Part shown: positions 1-7,971 of the stretch, piece after piece
How the letters are laid out: every line of letters begins with the position of its first letter
How positions within the stretch are numbered: position 1 is the stretch's first letter
NCBI GenBank assembly: GCA_964614855.1
Contig: CAZTMX010000057.1
Span: 1-15,500, forward strand
Length of the DNA stretch: 15,500 nt
DNA from: CAWJHE01 sp964614855
GTDB lineage: Bacteria > Chloroflexota > Anaerolineae > Anaerolineales > UBA4823
Reading direction: 5' to 3'
Translations under genes and position numbers: made by a program
The notes under the pieces: generated by a model
Database searches by the model: none
What the model was told of the DNA's origin: nothing
The model's input: the letters and a program-made list of their open reading frames with translations, nothing else

Positions 1-1
1 T

Positions 2-1168
2 GAGCTGATTTGGGCATTGCAGGATGTCTCGTTTACCGTGAACAAGGGCCAGGTGTTGGGCGTGATCGGGCGCAACGGGGCGGGAAAATCCACCTTACTA
101 AAAATCCTCTCGCGGGTTACCGAGCCCACCACGGGTACGGCGGAAATCCACGGCAGGGTAGGCTCGCTGCTTGAAGTGGGCACAGGGTTTCATCCTGAAC
201 TGACCGGTAGAGAAAACATCTATCTGAACGGCGCTATCCTGGGGATGAAACACGCCGAAATCGACCGGAAATTTGATGAGATCGTGGCTTTCTCTGAGGT
301 CGAAAAATTTATCGATACCCCGGTCAAACGCTATTCCAGCGGGATGTATTTACGCCTGGCGTTCGCCGTGGCAGCCCATCTTGAACCCGAAATCCTGGTG
401 GTGGACGAAGTGCTGGCTGTCGGTGATGCAGAATTTCAAAGAAAATGCCTGGGCAAAATGAGCGATGTCGCTCAGGAAGGACGTACCGTCCTGTTTGTCA
501 GCCACAATATGTCAGCCATTTTACGCCTGACTGAAGAGACCATTGTCCTGGATAAAGGCCAATTGGTCCTGCGCGCACCCACTTCAAAAGCCGTGGATTT
601 CTATATGTCTGCCGGTTTTTCCCAGCAAGGAGAACGTACCTGGCTGGCAGATGAAATCCCCCCTGATGCCCATCCCTTTGAACCGCTTTCCATGCGCCTG
701 CGCGACAGGCAAAACCGGGTGGTGGATACGGTGCGCTCAACTGAGCCGGTCACCATCGAGATGGAATACCGCCTGTTGGAGCCAATCACTGGTCTACGCC
801 TGGGCATCTATTTGCTGACTGCCCGCGGCGAATACGTTTTCACCACTTTCGACACGGATGACCCGCAGGTTTTCGAGACCTACCGCGTACGCCCGGCAGG
901 CGCCTACATCAGCCGCTGCCAGATCCCGGCAGACATGCTGAACGAAGGGCGTTATATCCTGGGGGTGAACGCCAGCTCTTACCGCATCCGCCGCTATTTT
1001 CAGGATGAACAGGCGCTGACATTCAATGTCGATGCCGCCGGAGCGCCGGGCACCCAGTGGCCTGAGCTGCGCCTGGGACCTGTTCGCCCGCGCCTGGAGT
1101 GGCAGATCCTATCCCGAGGGGGACATTCTTTAGCAAATGCTCCCCACAAGGATTCTGAAAATGTTTAG
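2..1168 (+). CDS. wzt: ABC transporter ATP-binding protein, Wzt type, with C-terminal glycan-recognition domain (5' partial)
   Basis: This is the ATPase of a polysaccharide ABC exporter that works at the inner face of the membrane with a Wzm-type permease not seen here. The frame is open from base 2 and enters the window as ELIWALQDVSF, so the true start lies upstream; the in-frame TTG at 17 is not a credible start. Walker A GRNGAGKST is at 68-94, the signature YSSGM (typical of the KpsT/Wzt/TagH group) at 332-346, Walker B ILVVDE at 392-409 and the switch histidine in SHNM near 503. After the nucleotide-binding domain there is a C-terminal extension of about 170 residues (from about base 650) with a beta-rich pattern resembling the Wzt C-terminal domain, which in O-antigen exporters binds the glycan or its terminal modification. 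It overlaps the next gene by 8 bases. The ATPase call is near certain; the C-terminal domain role is inferred from family knowledge. Confidence 0.93.
   Translation, partial: ELIWALQDVSFTVNKGQVLGVIGRNGAGKSTLLKILSRVTEPTTGTAEIHGRVGSLLEVGTGFHPELTGRENIYLNGAILGMKHAEIDRKFDEIVAFSEVEKFIDTPVKRYSSGMYLRLAFAVAAHLEPEILVVDEVLAVGDAEFQRKCLGKMSDVAQEGRTVLFVSHNMSAILRLTEETIVLDKGQLVLRAPTSKAVDFYMSAGFSQQGERTWLADEIPPDAHPFEPLSMRLRDRQNRVVDTVRSTEPVTIEMEYRLLEPITGLRLGIYLLTARGEYVFTTFDTDDPQVFETYRVRPAGAYISRCQIPADMLNEGRYILGVNASSYRIRRYFQDEQALTFNVDAAGAPGTQWPELRLGPVRPRLEWQILSRGGHSLANAPHKDSENV
1148..1152 (+). promoter_or_regulatory. Shine-Dalgarno AAGGA selecting start at 1161
   Basis: AAGGA lies 8 bases before the ATG at 1161. 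The in-frame ATG at 1137 has only a G-rich stretch near 1115-1121 at a poor distance. This favours 1161 as the start of the second gene. Confidence 0.5.
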
Positions 1169-2810
1169 CAAAGCAGCCTTGAAACGGATTTTGGGTGAAC
1201 TGCCCCTGACGGCTGAGCTGTACTGGTCATTAAGGCAATCTGGAAAACCAATACGCAAAAATTTTTCCTTGCAGAAATTAAACAACCGGCTGCCGGAATT
1301 GCGCGCCCAGGCTGAAGCCGCGGCAAAAAGCGCACAGCAGACTGCGCAGTTACATCCAGGCAAACGCATCCTGGTCTTCGCCACCCTGCGCTACTGGATC
1401 GAGCATGCAGCGCTGCTAAGCCTGGCCCTGGCTGGACAAGGACACCAGGTTGCATTGGTGTATCTGCCGTATGCAAACTGGCGGCGCCCCATCAACCGCT
1501 TTGACCTGCGCCGGCAGAATATCTATGCCCGCAGCGTATTCCGCAAGATGCAACCGTTTGTGCGCGCTGTCTCGCTGCTGGATGTAAAACCAATCGCCAG
1601 GTTTCCTTCCGCACTGCTGGGCGAGATCGATGCCGTCTCTGTAAGGGATACCCAATACACCCTGCAGGTGGAAGATGTGGACCGCAACGGCAGCCAGTCC
1701 GAATCGGCGCGCCTGTACCGTATGCGCCTGGAGCGCAACCTGTTCGCGGCAGGCACGGTGCTGGCAATCATCCAAAGCTTGCCGCCCGCCGAACGCCCAG
1801 AGGTGTTGCTGACGCCAAACGGCAGCATCATGGAAATGGGCGCGGTATACCAGGCCGCCAGGCATCTGCAAATCCCCACGGTAACCTATGAATTTGGCGA
1901 ACAGCGGGGGCGTATCTGGCTGGCGCAAGACAGCGAAGTGATGCGCCAGGACACCACGCAATTGTGGCAGGCACACAAAGACCAGAGTTTGAGCGAAGAC
2001 CAGCGGGAACAGGTGCACGAGCTGTATGCCTCCAGGCAGAATGCCAGCCTGTGGAAGAACTTTTCGCGCTTATGGCAGGGGCAGCCCACACAGGGCGGCG
2101 AAAAACTACGCGCCTCGCTTAACCTGGATGACAGACCCATTGTCTTGCTGGCAGCCAACGTGATCGGCGACAGCCTGACCCTGGGCAGACAGGTTTTCAG
2201 CCAAAATATGACCGATTGGTTGAGGCATTCGGTGAAATATTTTTCAGATCGGGATGATGTCCAGTTCATTGTGCGCATTCACCCTGGCGAAAAGTACACC
2301 AACGGGCCTTCGGTGGCGCAAGTGGTGAAAGAAACACAGCCCCAACTGCCCGAACACTTCCGCCTGGTGGAAGCACAGGATCCCATTAACACCTATGATT
2401 TGATCGAGCTTGCCGACCTGGGCATGGTGTACACCACCACCGCCGGCATGGAAATGGCAATGAGCGGCTTGCCGGTAATCGTTGCTGGGCAGACACATTA
2501 CCGAGGCAAAGGGTTTACCCTCGATCCTGACAGTTGGAGTAGTCACCAAGAGATATTGGAGAAAGCTCTGTCTGCGCCCGATAAACAACGCCTGAGCCGC
2601 GAACAGGTTGAGAGCGCTTGGAAGTACGCCTATCATTTCTTCTTCGATTACCCGTGTTCATTTCCCTGGCATCTGATGGATTTTTGGAGTGAACTGGAAA
2701 CCTGGTCATTGGAACGTACCTTATCGATAGAAGGACAGGCGCTTTACGGCAATACCCTGCGTTACCTGGCTGGCGAACCCCGTCAATGGAGCTTAGAAGG
2801 GCATGACTGA
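1161..2810 (+). CDS. Capsule-polysaccharide-synthesis-like (GT-B type) protein
   Basis: This protein of about 549 residues is likely a cytoplasmic glycan-assembly enzyme. I chose ATG 1161 for its ribosome site; ATG 1137 would add eight residues. No signal peptide or membrane segment is visible. The C-terminal half carries the most telling motifs: a VRIHPGEK stretch near residues 371-378, and a motif with Y424 TTTAGMEMAMSGLPVIVAG, followed by a THYRGKG segment. This HP...TTAGMEMA...PVI...Y.GKG arrangement is like the nucleotide-sugar half of KpsC/KpsS and related capsule-synthesis GT-B proteins, where it surrounds the donor site. The N-terminal half (about residues 60-250) is Rossmann-like but not assigned to a named family. 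It overlaps both neighbours by 8 bases, indicating translational coupling. The specific sugar and linkage cannot be read from the sequence. Confidence 0.6.
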   Translation: MFSKAALKRILGELPLTAELYWSLRQSGKPIRKNFSLQKLNNRLPELRAQAEAAAKSAQQTAQLHPGKRILVFATLRYWIEHAALLSLALAGQGHQVALVYLPYANWRRPINRFDLRRQNIYARSVFRKMQPFVRAVSLLDVKPIARFPSALLGEIDAVSVRDTQYTLQVEDVDRNGSQSESARLYRMRLERNLFAAGTVLAIIQSLPPAERPEVLLTPNGSIMEMGAVYQAARHLQIPTVTYEFGEQRGRIWLAQDSEVMRQDTTQLWQAHKDQSLSEDQREQVHELYASRQNASLWKNFSRLWQGQPTQGGEKLRASLNLDDRPIVLLAANVIGDSLTLGRQVFSQNMTDWLRHSVKYFSDRDDVQFIVRIHPGEKYTNGPSVAQVVKETQPQLPEHFRLVEAQDPINTYDLIELADLGMVYTTTAGMEMAMSGLPVIVAGQTHYRGKGFTLDPDSWSSHQEILEKALSAPDKQRLSREQVESAWKYAYHFFFDYPCSFPWHLMDFWSELETWSLERTLSIEGQALYGNTLRYLAGEPRQWSLEGHD

Positions 2811-3702
2811 TATCAAACAAGAAGTACGGCAATTCTATGACCAGGTGGGCTGGAAGCTGGTAAGCGATGACATTTACCAGAATGCACGCTATGAGGACCT
2901 GCGCCCGGTTTCTCGCCAGTATATTCACCGCTGCCACATGCGGGTCAAAGAGCATCTACAGCCGCATGGACATTTCCTGTTGGACGCTGGGTCAGGTCCC
3001 ATCCAGTACCCGGAATACCTGGAATATGCCCGCGATTATGACTACCGTGTTTGCGCCGATATTTCAATCACCGCACTCAAGGAAGCGCGCAAACGTATCG
3101 GTGAAAAAGGATTGTATGTGGTCACTGATGTAGCTAACTTGCCCTTCAAGGCAGACGCTTTTGAAGGCCTCGTTTCACTGCACACCATTCACCACCTGCC
3201 TGAAGACGAACACCTGCAGGCTTATCGCGAGTTGCACCGGGTATTGAGCCCGGGCGGCAGCGGGGTGGTTGTCAACGGCTGGCCTGCCTCCCGCCTGATG
3301 AATACTTTTGAACCCCTGGTGCGCTTTGCCAACCGCATACGCAGTTACACGGAGCGAAAAAATAAAGAAAACTCACAAGACGAAAATGCTGAAACAAAAG
3401 ACCGTAAGGCTGGCAAGGTAAAACAGGCTAAAGACCCGGAGAACCCCAAGGGGACCTTCACCAGCCGGCATGATGTTGCCTGGATTAAAGAGCAAGTAGG
3501 CGCTTATATGCCGGTGGAAATCCGCGTCTGGCGCAGCGCATCCGTGCGTTTTCTGCGCGCTCTGATCCATCCAAAATTGGGCGGGCGGGCCTGGCTTGGG
3601 TTGCTGTACCGTCTTGAAGAACGCTTTCCACACTACTTTGGAGAGAACGGCAAATATCCCCTGATCGTTATTCGTAAGAACAAGGAGGAACAAAAAGCTT
3701 AA
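2803..3702 (+). CDS. Class I SAM-dependent methyltransferase
   Basis: This 299-residue protein has a Methyltransf_11-type core. Motif I is LLDAGSG at residues 59-65. The acidic residue binding the SAM ribose is probably in the ADIS segment near residue 86. The DVANLPF and LHTIHHLPE segments and an RVLSPGG motif follow in canonical order. ATG 2803 overlaps the upstream stop by 8 bases; AGAAGG at 2795-2800 is unusually close, but the N-terminal VRQFYDQVGW segment looks conserved and supports this start. Between about residues 183 and 215 lies a Lys/Glu/Asp/Asn-rich, low-complexity insertion that looks disordered and separates the core from a C-terminal region rich in aromatic and basic residues. 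In this setting the enzyme likely methylates a sugar of the glycan, possibly as a chain cap, but the acceptor is unknown. Confidence 0.85.
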   Translation: MTDIKQEVRQFYDQVGWKLVSDDIYQNARYEDLRPVSRQYIHRCHMRVKEHLQPHGHFLLDAGSGPIQYPEYLEYARDYDYRVCADISITALKEARKRIGEKGLYVVTDVANLPFKADAFEGLVSLHTIHHLPEDEHLQAYRELHRVLSPGGSGVVVNGWPASRLMNTFEPLVRFANRIRSYTERKNKENSQDENAETKDRKAGKVKQAKDPENPKGTFTSRHDVAWIKEQVGAYMPVEIRVWRSASVRFLRALIHPKLGGRAWLGLLYRLEERFPHYFGENGKYPLIVIRKNKEEQKA

Positions 3703-4703
3703 TGGACTGGTCAAAAAAAGTTATCCTGGTCACCGGCGGCACAGGATCATTTGGCAAGAAATTTGTTGAAATCATGCTGCGAGATTACAACCCGGCGAAG
3801 ATGATCGTCTTCAGCAGGGATGAGCTCAAACAGCATGAAATGCGCGTAAGCGGGTTCAACCAGCCCAACTTGCGATACTTCATTGGTGATGTGCGCGACC
3901 AGCAGCGGCTGAAGCGCGCCATGCACGGTGTGGATATTGTGATCCATGCAGCTGCGCTAAAACAGGTGCCGGCTTGTGAGTACAACCCGATGGAAGCCAT
4001 CAAGACCAATATCCTGGGCAGCAGCAATGTCATTGAAGCCGCCCTGGATGCCGGCGTGGAAAAAGTAATGGCGCTGAGCACAGACAAAGCTGTCAGCCCG
4101 GTCAATCTGTACGGCACCACCAAACTGGCCGCAGAAAAACTGTTTGTGCAGAGCAACACCTATGCCGCCGGTACCGCCACACGCTTTAGTTGTGTGCGCT
4201 ACGGCAATGTGGTCGGCAGCCGCGGCAGCGTGATCCCCATCTTCATTAACCAACGTCAAAATGGGAAATTGACCGTCACGGATACGCGTATGACGCGTTT
4301 TTGGCTCACCCTGGAACAAGGTGTGCGGTTTGTAATTCACTGCACCGAACAGATGCACGGCGGCGAAGTGTTTGTGCCAAAAATCCCCTCCACGCGCATT
4401 GTGGACCTGGCGAAGGTTATCGCTCCGGATGCGGAACTGGATGTCATCGGCATCCGCCCCGGAGAGAAGCTGCACGAAGTGCTGATCAACGAGGATGAAG
4501 CCCGCTCGACAATTGAACTGGATGAAATGTATGTTGTCCAGCCAACTGCAGCGCTGTGGTTTGGGCATGAATGGGAAAACAAAGGAAAACCATTACCCGA
4601 AGGTTTTCGCTACACCAGCGAGACCAACCCGGACTGGTTGAGTATTGAGCAGATCAAAGAAATCGTAGCGCCTTTTGAGGAAAGCAAAAAAGACGCTTAT
4701 TAA
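3702..4703 (+). CDS. pseB: UDP-N-acetylglucosamine 4,6-dehydratase (C5-inverting)
   Basis: This 333-residue protein matches the length and motif pattern of the PseB/FlaA1 family. That family converts UDP-GlcNAc to a UDP-2-acetamido-2,6-dideoxy-L-arabino-4-hexulose, the first step towards pseudaminic acid and some L-configured HexNAc sugars. TGGTGSFG (residues 11-18) is the NADP-binding turn, FSRDE (37-41) follows the second strand, and STDKAVSP (126-133) supplies the Asp-Lys pair with D128 and K129. Y137-x3-K141 is the catalytic pair. The spacing matches the FlaA1 catalytic residues. The start ATG shares one base with the upstream stop (TAATG), and AAGGAGG at 3682-3688 is a strong ribosome site. 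CapE/WbjB enzymes are relatives of similar chemistry; the length and the short-chain reductase next door leave that alternative open. Confidence 0.9.
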   Translation: MDWSKKVILVTGGTGSFGKKFVEIMLRDYNPAKMIVFSRDELKQHEMRVSGFNQPNLRYFIGDVRDQQRLKRAMHGVDIVIHAAALKQVPACEYNPMEAIKTNILGSSNVIEAALDAGVEKVMALSTDKAVSPVNLYGTTKLAAEKLFVQSNTYAAGTATRFSCVRYGNVVGSRGSVIPIFINQRQNGKLTVTDTRMTRFWLTLEQGVRFVIHCTEQMHGGEVFVPKIPSTRIVDLAKVIAPDAELDVIGIRPGEKLHEVLINEDEARSTIELDEMYVVQPTAALWFGHEWENKGKPLPEGFRYTSETNPDWLSIEQIKEIVAPFEESKKDAY

Positions 4704-4709
4704 TCCGGT

Positions 4710-4717
4710 GGAGAAGG
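4710..4717 (+). promoter_or_regulatory. Shine-Dalgarno GGAGAAGG selecting start at 4728
   Basis: GGAGAAGG ends 10 bases before ATG 4728. It is only 4 bases from the in-frame TTG at 4722, so the ATG is the better start. Confidence 0.6.
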
Positions 4718-4727
4718 GCTTTTGCCC

Positions 4728-5657
4728 ATGCAGCGAATTCTCATCACCGGCGCGAGTGGTCTGTTAGGTGTAAATATCGCCCTGGAAGCTGCAAAGAAAT
4801 ACCAGGTCATAGGCATCAGCAAGGACCTGGCGGTTCACAGCAGCGAATTCAGCCTCATCCAACAAGACTTGCTTGCGCCCGGCGCGGTGGAAAAGCTCCT
4901 GGATCAGCTCCAACCCGATTGGGTGATCCACTGCGCCGCACTGGCAAACCTGGAGGCCTGCGAAGCGAACCCGGAGCTGGCCTCAAAATTGAATAGCGAT
5001 CTTCCCGCAAAACTGGCTGCCCATGTCGCCAGGGGCGGAGCGCGCTTCCTACATGTGTCCACCGATGCCGTCTTTGATGGGCAAAGGGGCGACTATACAG
5101 AAACCGACATCGCCAACCCGCTCAGCGTTTATGCCAGGACCAAGCTCGAAGGTGAATATGCAGTGGCAGAAGCGAACCCCCAGGCGATTATCGCCCGGGT
5201 GAACCTTTTCGGTTGGAGCTTGACTGGGAAACGCAGCCTGGCTGAGTTTTTTTATTACAACTTGAAGGCTGGCAGGCAGGTGATGGGGTTTACCGATGTC
5301 TACTTCTGTCCCTTGCTGGCAAACCACCTGGCTCAGATCTTTCTGGATATGCTGGCAAACCAGCTCAGCGGTCTGTTCCATGTGGTGAGCAGCCAGGCGG
5401 TCAGTAAATACGATTTTGGTCTAAAGATTGCACGAAAATTCGATCTGGATGAAGCATTGATTACACCTGTATCTATATTCGACAGCGTCTTGAAGGCTGC
5501 CCGTTCCCCCAATCTCACCTTACGCAGCGATAAGCTGGCGCAGGCGCTGAACCGTCCTCCCCCCGATCTATCCACCGGGTTGGACCGGTTTTATACACTT
5601 TATCAACAGGGTTATCCACAAGCATTGTTCGATATGGTAGCACCGGCTGCTGGTTAG
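4728..5657 (+). CDS. Extended short-chain dehydrogenase, RmlD/WbjC-like sugar-nucleotide reductase
   Basis: The protein has 309 residues from ATG 4728. GASGLLG (residues 8-14) is the dinucleotide-binding loop. STDAVFDG (111-118) followed by a Y.ETD..NPLSVYARTK segment is the hallmark of dTDP-4-dehydrorhamnose reductase-type enzymes, with Y135 and K139 as the catalytic pair. Such enzymes reduce a 4-keto group on a nucleotide-linked 6-deoxy sugar. Directly after PseB the likely substrate is the 4-keto-6-deoxy-HexNAc nucleotide it makes, by analogy with the WbjB-WbjC and CapE-CapF pairs. Unlike CapF, there is no C-terminal cupin domain. No rmlA, rmlB or rmlC gene lies here, which argues against a plain dTDP-rhamnose role, although those could be elsewhere. 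Family call is firm; substrate is inferred. Confidence 0.82.
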   Translation: MQRILITGASGLLGVNIALEAAKKYQVIGISKDLAVHSSEFSLIQQDLLAPGAVEKLLDQLQPDWVIHCAALANLEACEANPELASKLNSDLPAKLAAHVARGGARFLHVSTDAVFDGQRGDYTETDIANPLSVYARTKLEGEYAVAEANPQAIIARVNLFGWSLTGKRSLAEFFYYNLKAGRQVMGFTDVYFCPLLANHLAQIFLDMLANQLSGLFHVVSSQAVSKYDFGLKIARKFDLDEALITPVSIFDSVLKAARSPNLTLRSDKLAQALNRPPPDLSTGLDRFYTLYQQGYPQALFDMVAPAAG

Positions 5658-5705
5658 TACGATAACAGCCAGGAATGCGCCAGATACCCAAACAGAAAAA
5701 TCCTC

Positions 5706-5712
5706 AAAGGAG
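5706..5712 (+). promoter_or_regulatory. Shine-Dalgarno AAAGGAG selecting start at 5720
   Basis: AAAGGAG lies 7 bases before ATG 5720. The frame is open further upstream (an ATG at 5675), but those extra residues are basic and lack family character. The 62-base gap between the reductase and neuB shows no convincing promoter or terminator. Confidence 0.7.
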
Positions 5713-5719
5713 ACTGATA

Positions 5720-6787
5720 ATGGAAATCAAGATCGGTTCCCATGTGCTGGGTGAAAACCATCCCACTTACTTCATCGCCGATATCGCTGCCAACCACGAT
5801 GGCGACCTGGAGCGCGCCAGGATGTTGATCCACCTGGCAAAAGAGGCCGGGGCGGATGCGGCAAAATTCCAAAATTTTCGCGCCCCAAAGATCGTCTCCG
5901 ACTACGGTTTCAAGCATATGGACAGCCAGGTATCGCACCAGGCAAGCTGGAAAAAATCTGTCTTTCAGGTTTACCAGGAGGCATCTGTATCCTTCGACTG
6001 GACGCCTATCCTGAAAGAAGCATGCGACAAAGCCGGCATCGATTACTTTTCCTCACCCTATGATTTTGAAGCCACAGATATGCTTAACGCATACGTGCCA
6101 GCCTACAAGATCGGCTCGGGTGAGATCGACTGGCTGGAAGCGCTGGAACACATGGCCCGCTTGGGGAAACCGGTGTTGCTGGCGACCGGAGCCTCCCACA
6201 TCGGCGAGGTACAGCAAGCCGTGCACACTATCCTGGCAATCAACCCCCAGCTTGTTTTGATGCAGTGCAACACCAATTACACCGCCAGCCTGGAAAATTT
6301 CGACCACATCCATTTACGCGTCTTGAACACTTACCGCAGCATGTTCCCAGATTTGATCCTGGGGCTGTCTGACCATACCCACGGTCACGCCACCGTTTTG
6401 GGTGCGGTTGCCCTGGGAGCACGGGTGATAGAAAAACATTTCACCGATGACAACAACCGTGAAGGACCAGATCACAAGTTCGCCATGAACCCCCACACCT
6501 GGGCAGATATGGTACAACGCACGCGGGAATTGGAACGCGCCCTGGGTTCAGCGGATAAACAGATCTGTCAAAACGAAAAAGATACCGCTGTAGTCCAACG
6601 CCGCTGCCTGCGCGCGGCGCGCGATATCCGGGCGGGTGAGGTCTTCGACCGCTCGATGATCGATGTTCTGCGCCCGGCAACCCCCGGCGCCATCCGCCCC
6701 AACGAAATTCCTCAAGTGATCGGGACCAGGGCGCTGAATGATATTCCCTTTGGAAAAGAACTGCGCTGGACCGACCTGGGTGAATAG
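5720..6787 (+). CDS. neuB: NeuB/SpsE-family nonulosonic acid (sialic acid-like) synthase
   Basis: This 355-residue enzyme belongs to the family that condenses phosphoenolpyruvate with ManNAc or a 6-deoxy-hexosamine to give a nine-carbon nonulosonic acid. The barrel spans about residues 1-280, with KFQ (49-51), YKIGSGE (129-135), QCNTNY (182-187), GLSDHT (215-220) and EKHFT (239-243). H219 and H240 correspond to the two metal-binding histidines of characterised NeuB enzymes. Residues from about 288 form an antifreeze-like SAF domain containing the QRRCLRAARDI segment that reaches the active site of the partner subunit, and ending with an IGTRALNDIPFG segment. One oddity is that the usual EIGxNH segment reads DIAANH (21-26), placing Asp21 where Glu is common. 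Its substrate cannot be told from sequence alone; placement after PseB and a reductase suggests a 6-deoxy sugar rather than plain ManNAc. Confidence 0.92.
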   Translation: MEIKIGSHVLGENHPTYFIADIAANHDGDLERARMLIHLAKEAGADAAKFQNFRAPKIVSDYGFKHMDSQVSHQASWKKSVFQVYQEASVSFDWTPILKEACDKAGIDYFSSPYDFEATDMLNAYVPAYKIGSGEIDWLEALEHMARLGKPVLLATGASHIGEVQQAVHTILAINPQLVLMQCNTNYTASLENFDHIHLRVLNTYRSMFPDLILGLSDHTHGHATVLGAVALGARVIEKHFTDDNNREGPDHKFAMNPHTWADMVQRTRELERALGSADKQICQNEKDTAVVQRRCLRAARDIRAGEVFDRSMIDVLRPATPGAIRPNEIPQVIGTRALNDIPFGKELRWTDLGE

Positions 6788-7971
6788 TGCGCATCCTGTA
6801 CTTCAGCCGTGACTACACCTCTCACGATCACCGCTTCTTGAGCGCACTGGCGAAGACCGGGCACAGGGTGTATTTTCTGCGCCTGGAAAAGGCAAACTAC
6901 CAGGTAGAAGATCGCCCGCTGCCGCCCGAGATTGAACAGGTGGACTGGGCAGGCGGACAGGTGCCAGCGGATATCTGGCAAGCACCCAGGCTGCTGGCTA
7001 GTTTGCGCCGTGTGCTGCGGCAGGTCAAACCGGACCTGGTCCACGCCGGTCCCATCCAGCGCTCAGCCTTTCTGACTGCGCTCAGCGGTTTCAGACCATT
7101 GGTGAGCATGTCCTGGGGTTACGACCTGATCCACGATGCCAGTCGCAATTTCCTATGGGAGTGGGCAACGCGCTTTACCTTGAAACACAGCGCCGTTTTG
7201 ATAGGCGACTGCAGCGCCATCCGCAAGCTGGCAATCCGCTACGGCATGCCCGAGCAGAACATCGTCACCTTTCCCTGGGGTATCGATCTGGAGCATTTTT
7301 CACCAGCAATACACGAACCCCATCGCAGCGAGACAGGTATTTCACCTGTCGCTTCACCTTCAGCAGCAGCCGGTCAGCGCCCGTTTACCCTGATCTCAAC
7401 CCGCAGTTGGGAGTCGATCTACGGCGTGGACGTGCTGGCAAGGGCCTTTGTGCTGGCAGCAAAAGAAAACCCCTCCTTGCGGCTGGTGATGCTGGGAAAT
7501 GGCTCGCAGGCTGCCCTGCTGCAGCAGATTTTCAAAGAAGGCGGTATGCTGGAGGCAGTAATCGCTAACCCGGGCAGGGAGCCGCTCCCCAGGGTGAGTT
7601 TTCCAGGACAGGTTGCTTTTCAAGATTTACCCGCCTGTTACCGCAGCGCTGATTTATACATAGCTGCCACGCACTCCGATGGGACAAGTATCTCCCTGCT
7701 GGAAGCTATGGCTTGCGGGCTGCCGGCGCTGGTCTCAGACCTTGACGGCAACCGGGAATGGGTCACGCCTGGCGTGAACGGCTGGCTCTTCCCGGACGGT
7801 GATGTACAAGCCCTGGCGCAAGCTATTCTAGACGCAGAAAAACAGCAACAGCGCCTGCCGGAAATGGGCTCTGCTGCCCGCCGCATCACAGAGCAGCGTG
7901 CAGATTGGCAGGTAAATTTTCAGAATCTGCTCCAGGCTTATGAAAAAGCCGCCAGTGTGAAGGTTTCATGA
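6787..7971 (+). CDS. Glycosyltransferase family 4
   Basis: This 394-residue GT-B enzyme starts with GTG 6787, which shares its G with the upstream TAG stop (TAGTG); this is the natural N-terminus because MRILYFSRDY opens the first beta strand. The N-terminal domain carries a SMSWGYDL segment typical of bacterial GT4 members. The C-terminal domain has SLLEAMACGLPALVSD and a GNREWV..GVNGWLFPDGD stretch. The usual E-x7-E donor motif is D298-x7-E306 here, a conservative change. A Ser/Ala/Gly-rich linker near residues 177-198 joins the two domains and carries a perfect DNA inverted repeat at 7332-7350. The enzyme probably adds one sugar during glycan assembly on the cytoplasmic face; donor and acceptor are unknown. 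Confidence 0.9.
   Translation: MRILYFSRDYTSHDHRFLSALAKTGHRVYFLRLEKANYQVEDRPLPPEIEQVDWAGGQVPADIWQAPRLLASLRRVLRQVKPDLVHAGPIQRSAFLTALSGFRPLVSMSWGYDLIHDASRNFLWEWATRFTLKHSAVLIGDCSAIRKLAIRYGMPEQNIVTFPWGIDLEHFSPAIHEPHRSETGISPVASPSAAAGQRPFTLISTRSWESIYGVDVLARAFVLAAKENPSLRLVMLGNGSQAALLQQIFKEGGMLEAVIANPGREPLPRVSFPGQVAFQDLPACYRSADLYIAATHSDGTSISLLEAMACGLPALVSDLDGNREWVTPGVNGWLFPDGDVQALAQAILDAEKQQQRLPEMGSAARRITEQRADWQVNFQNLLQAYEKAASVKVS
7332..7350 (+). repeat. Perfect 7-bp inverted repeat inside the GT4 linker
   Basis: GACAGGT at 7332-7338 and ACCTGTC at 7344-7350 flank a 5-base loop. It falls in the poorly conserved linker between the two GT4 domains and keeps the reading frame. It may be a chance hairpin or the remnant of an interspersed palindromic repeat. 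Confidence 0.5.

Noticed and set aside
1137..1160. Earlier ATG start for the capsule-synthesis-like gene.
   Set aside because: The ribosome site and the overlap spacing favour ATG 1161; the extra eight residues have no recognisable feature.
3957..4568. Long minus-strand open frame of about 200 codons.
   Set aside because: It is fully antisense to pseB, with no ribosome site and no recognisable protein features; similar antisense frames over the other genes are also artefacts of codon usage.
5675..5719. Earlier start of neuB at ATG 5675.
   Set aside because: A strong AAAGGAG sits directly before ATG 5720, and the extra 15 residues are basic and unlike the family N-terminus.
5658..5719. Possible promoter or terminator between the reductase and neuB genes.
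   Set aside because: No -10/-35 pair and no GC-rich stem with a T tract; it looks like a spacer within the operon.
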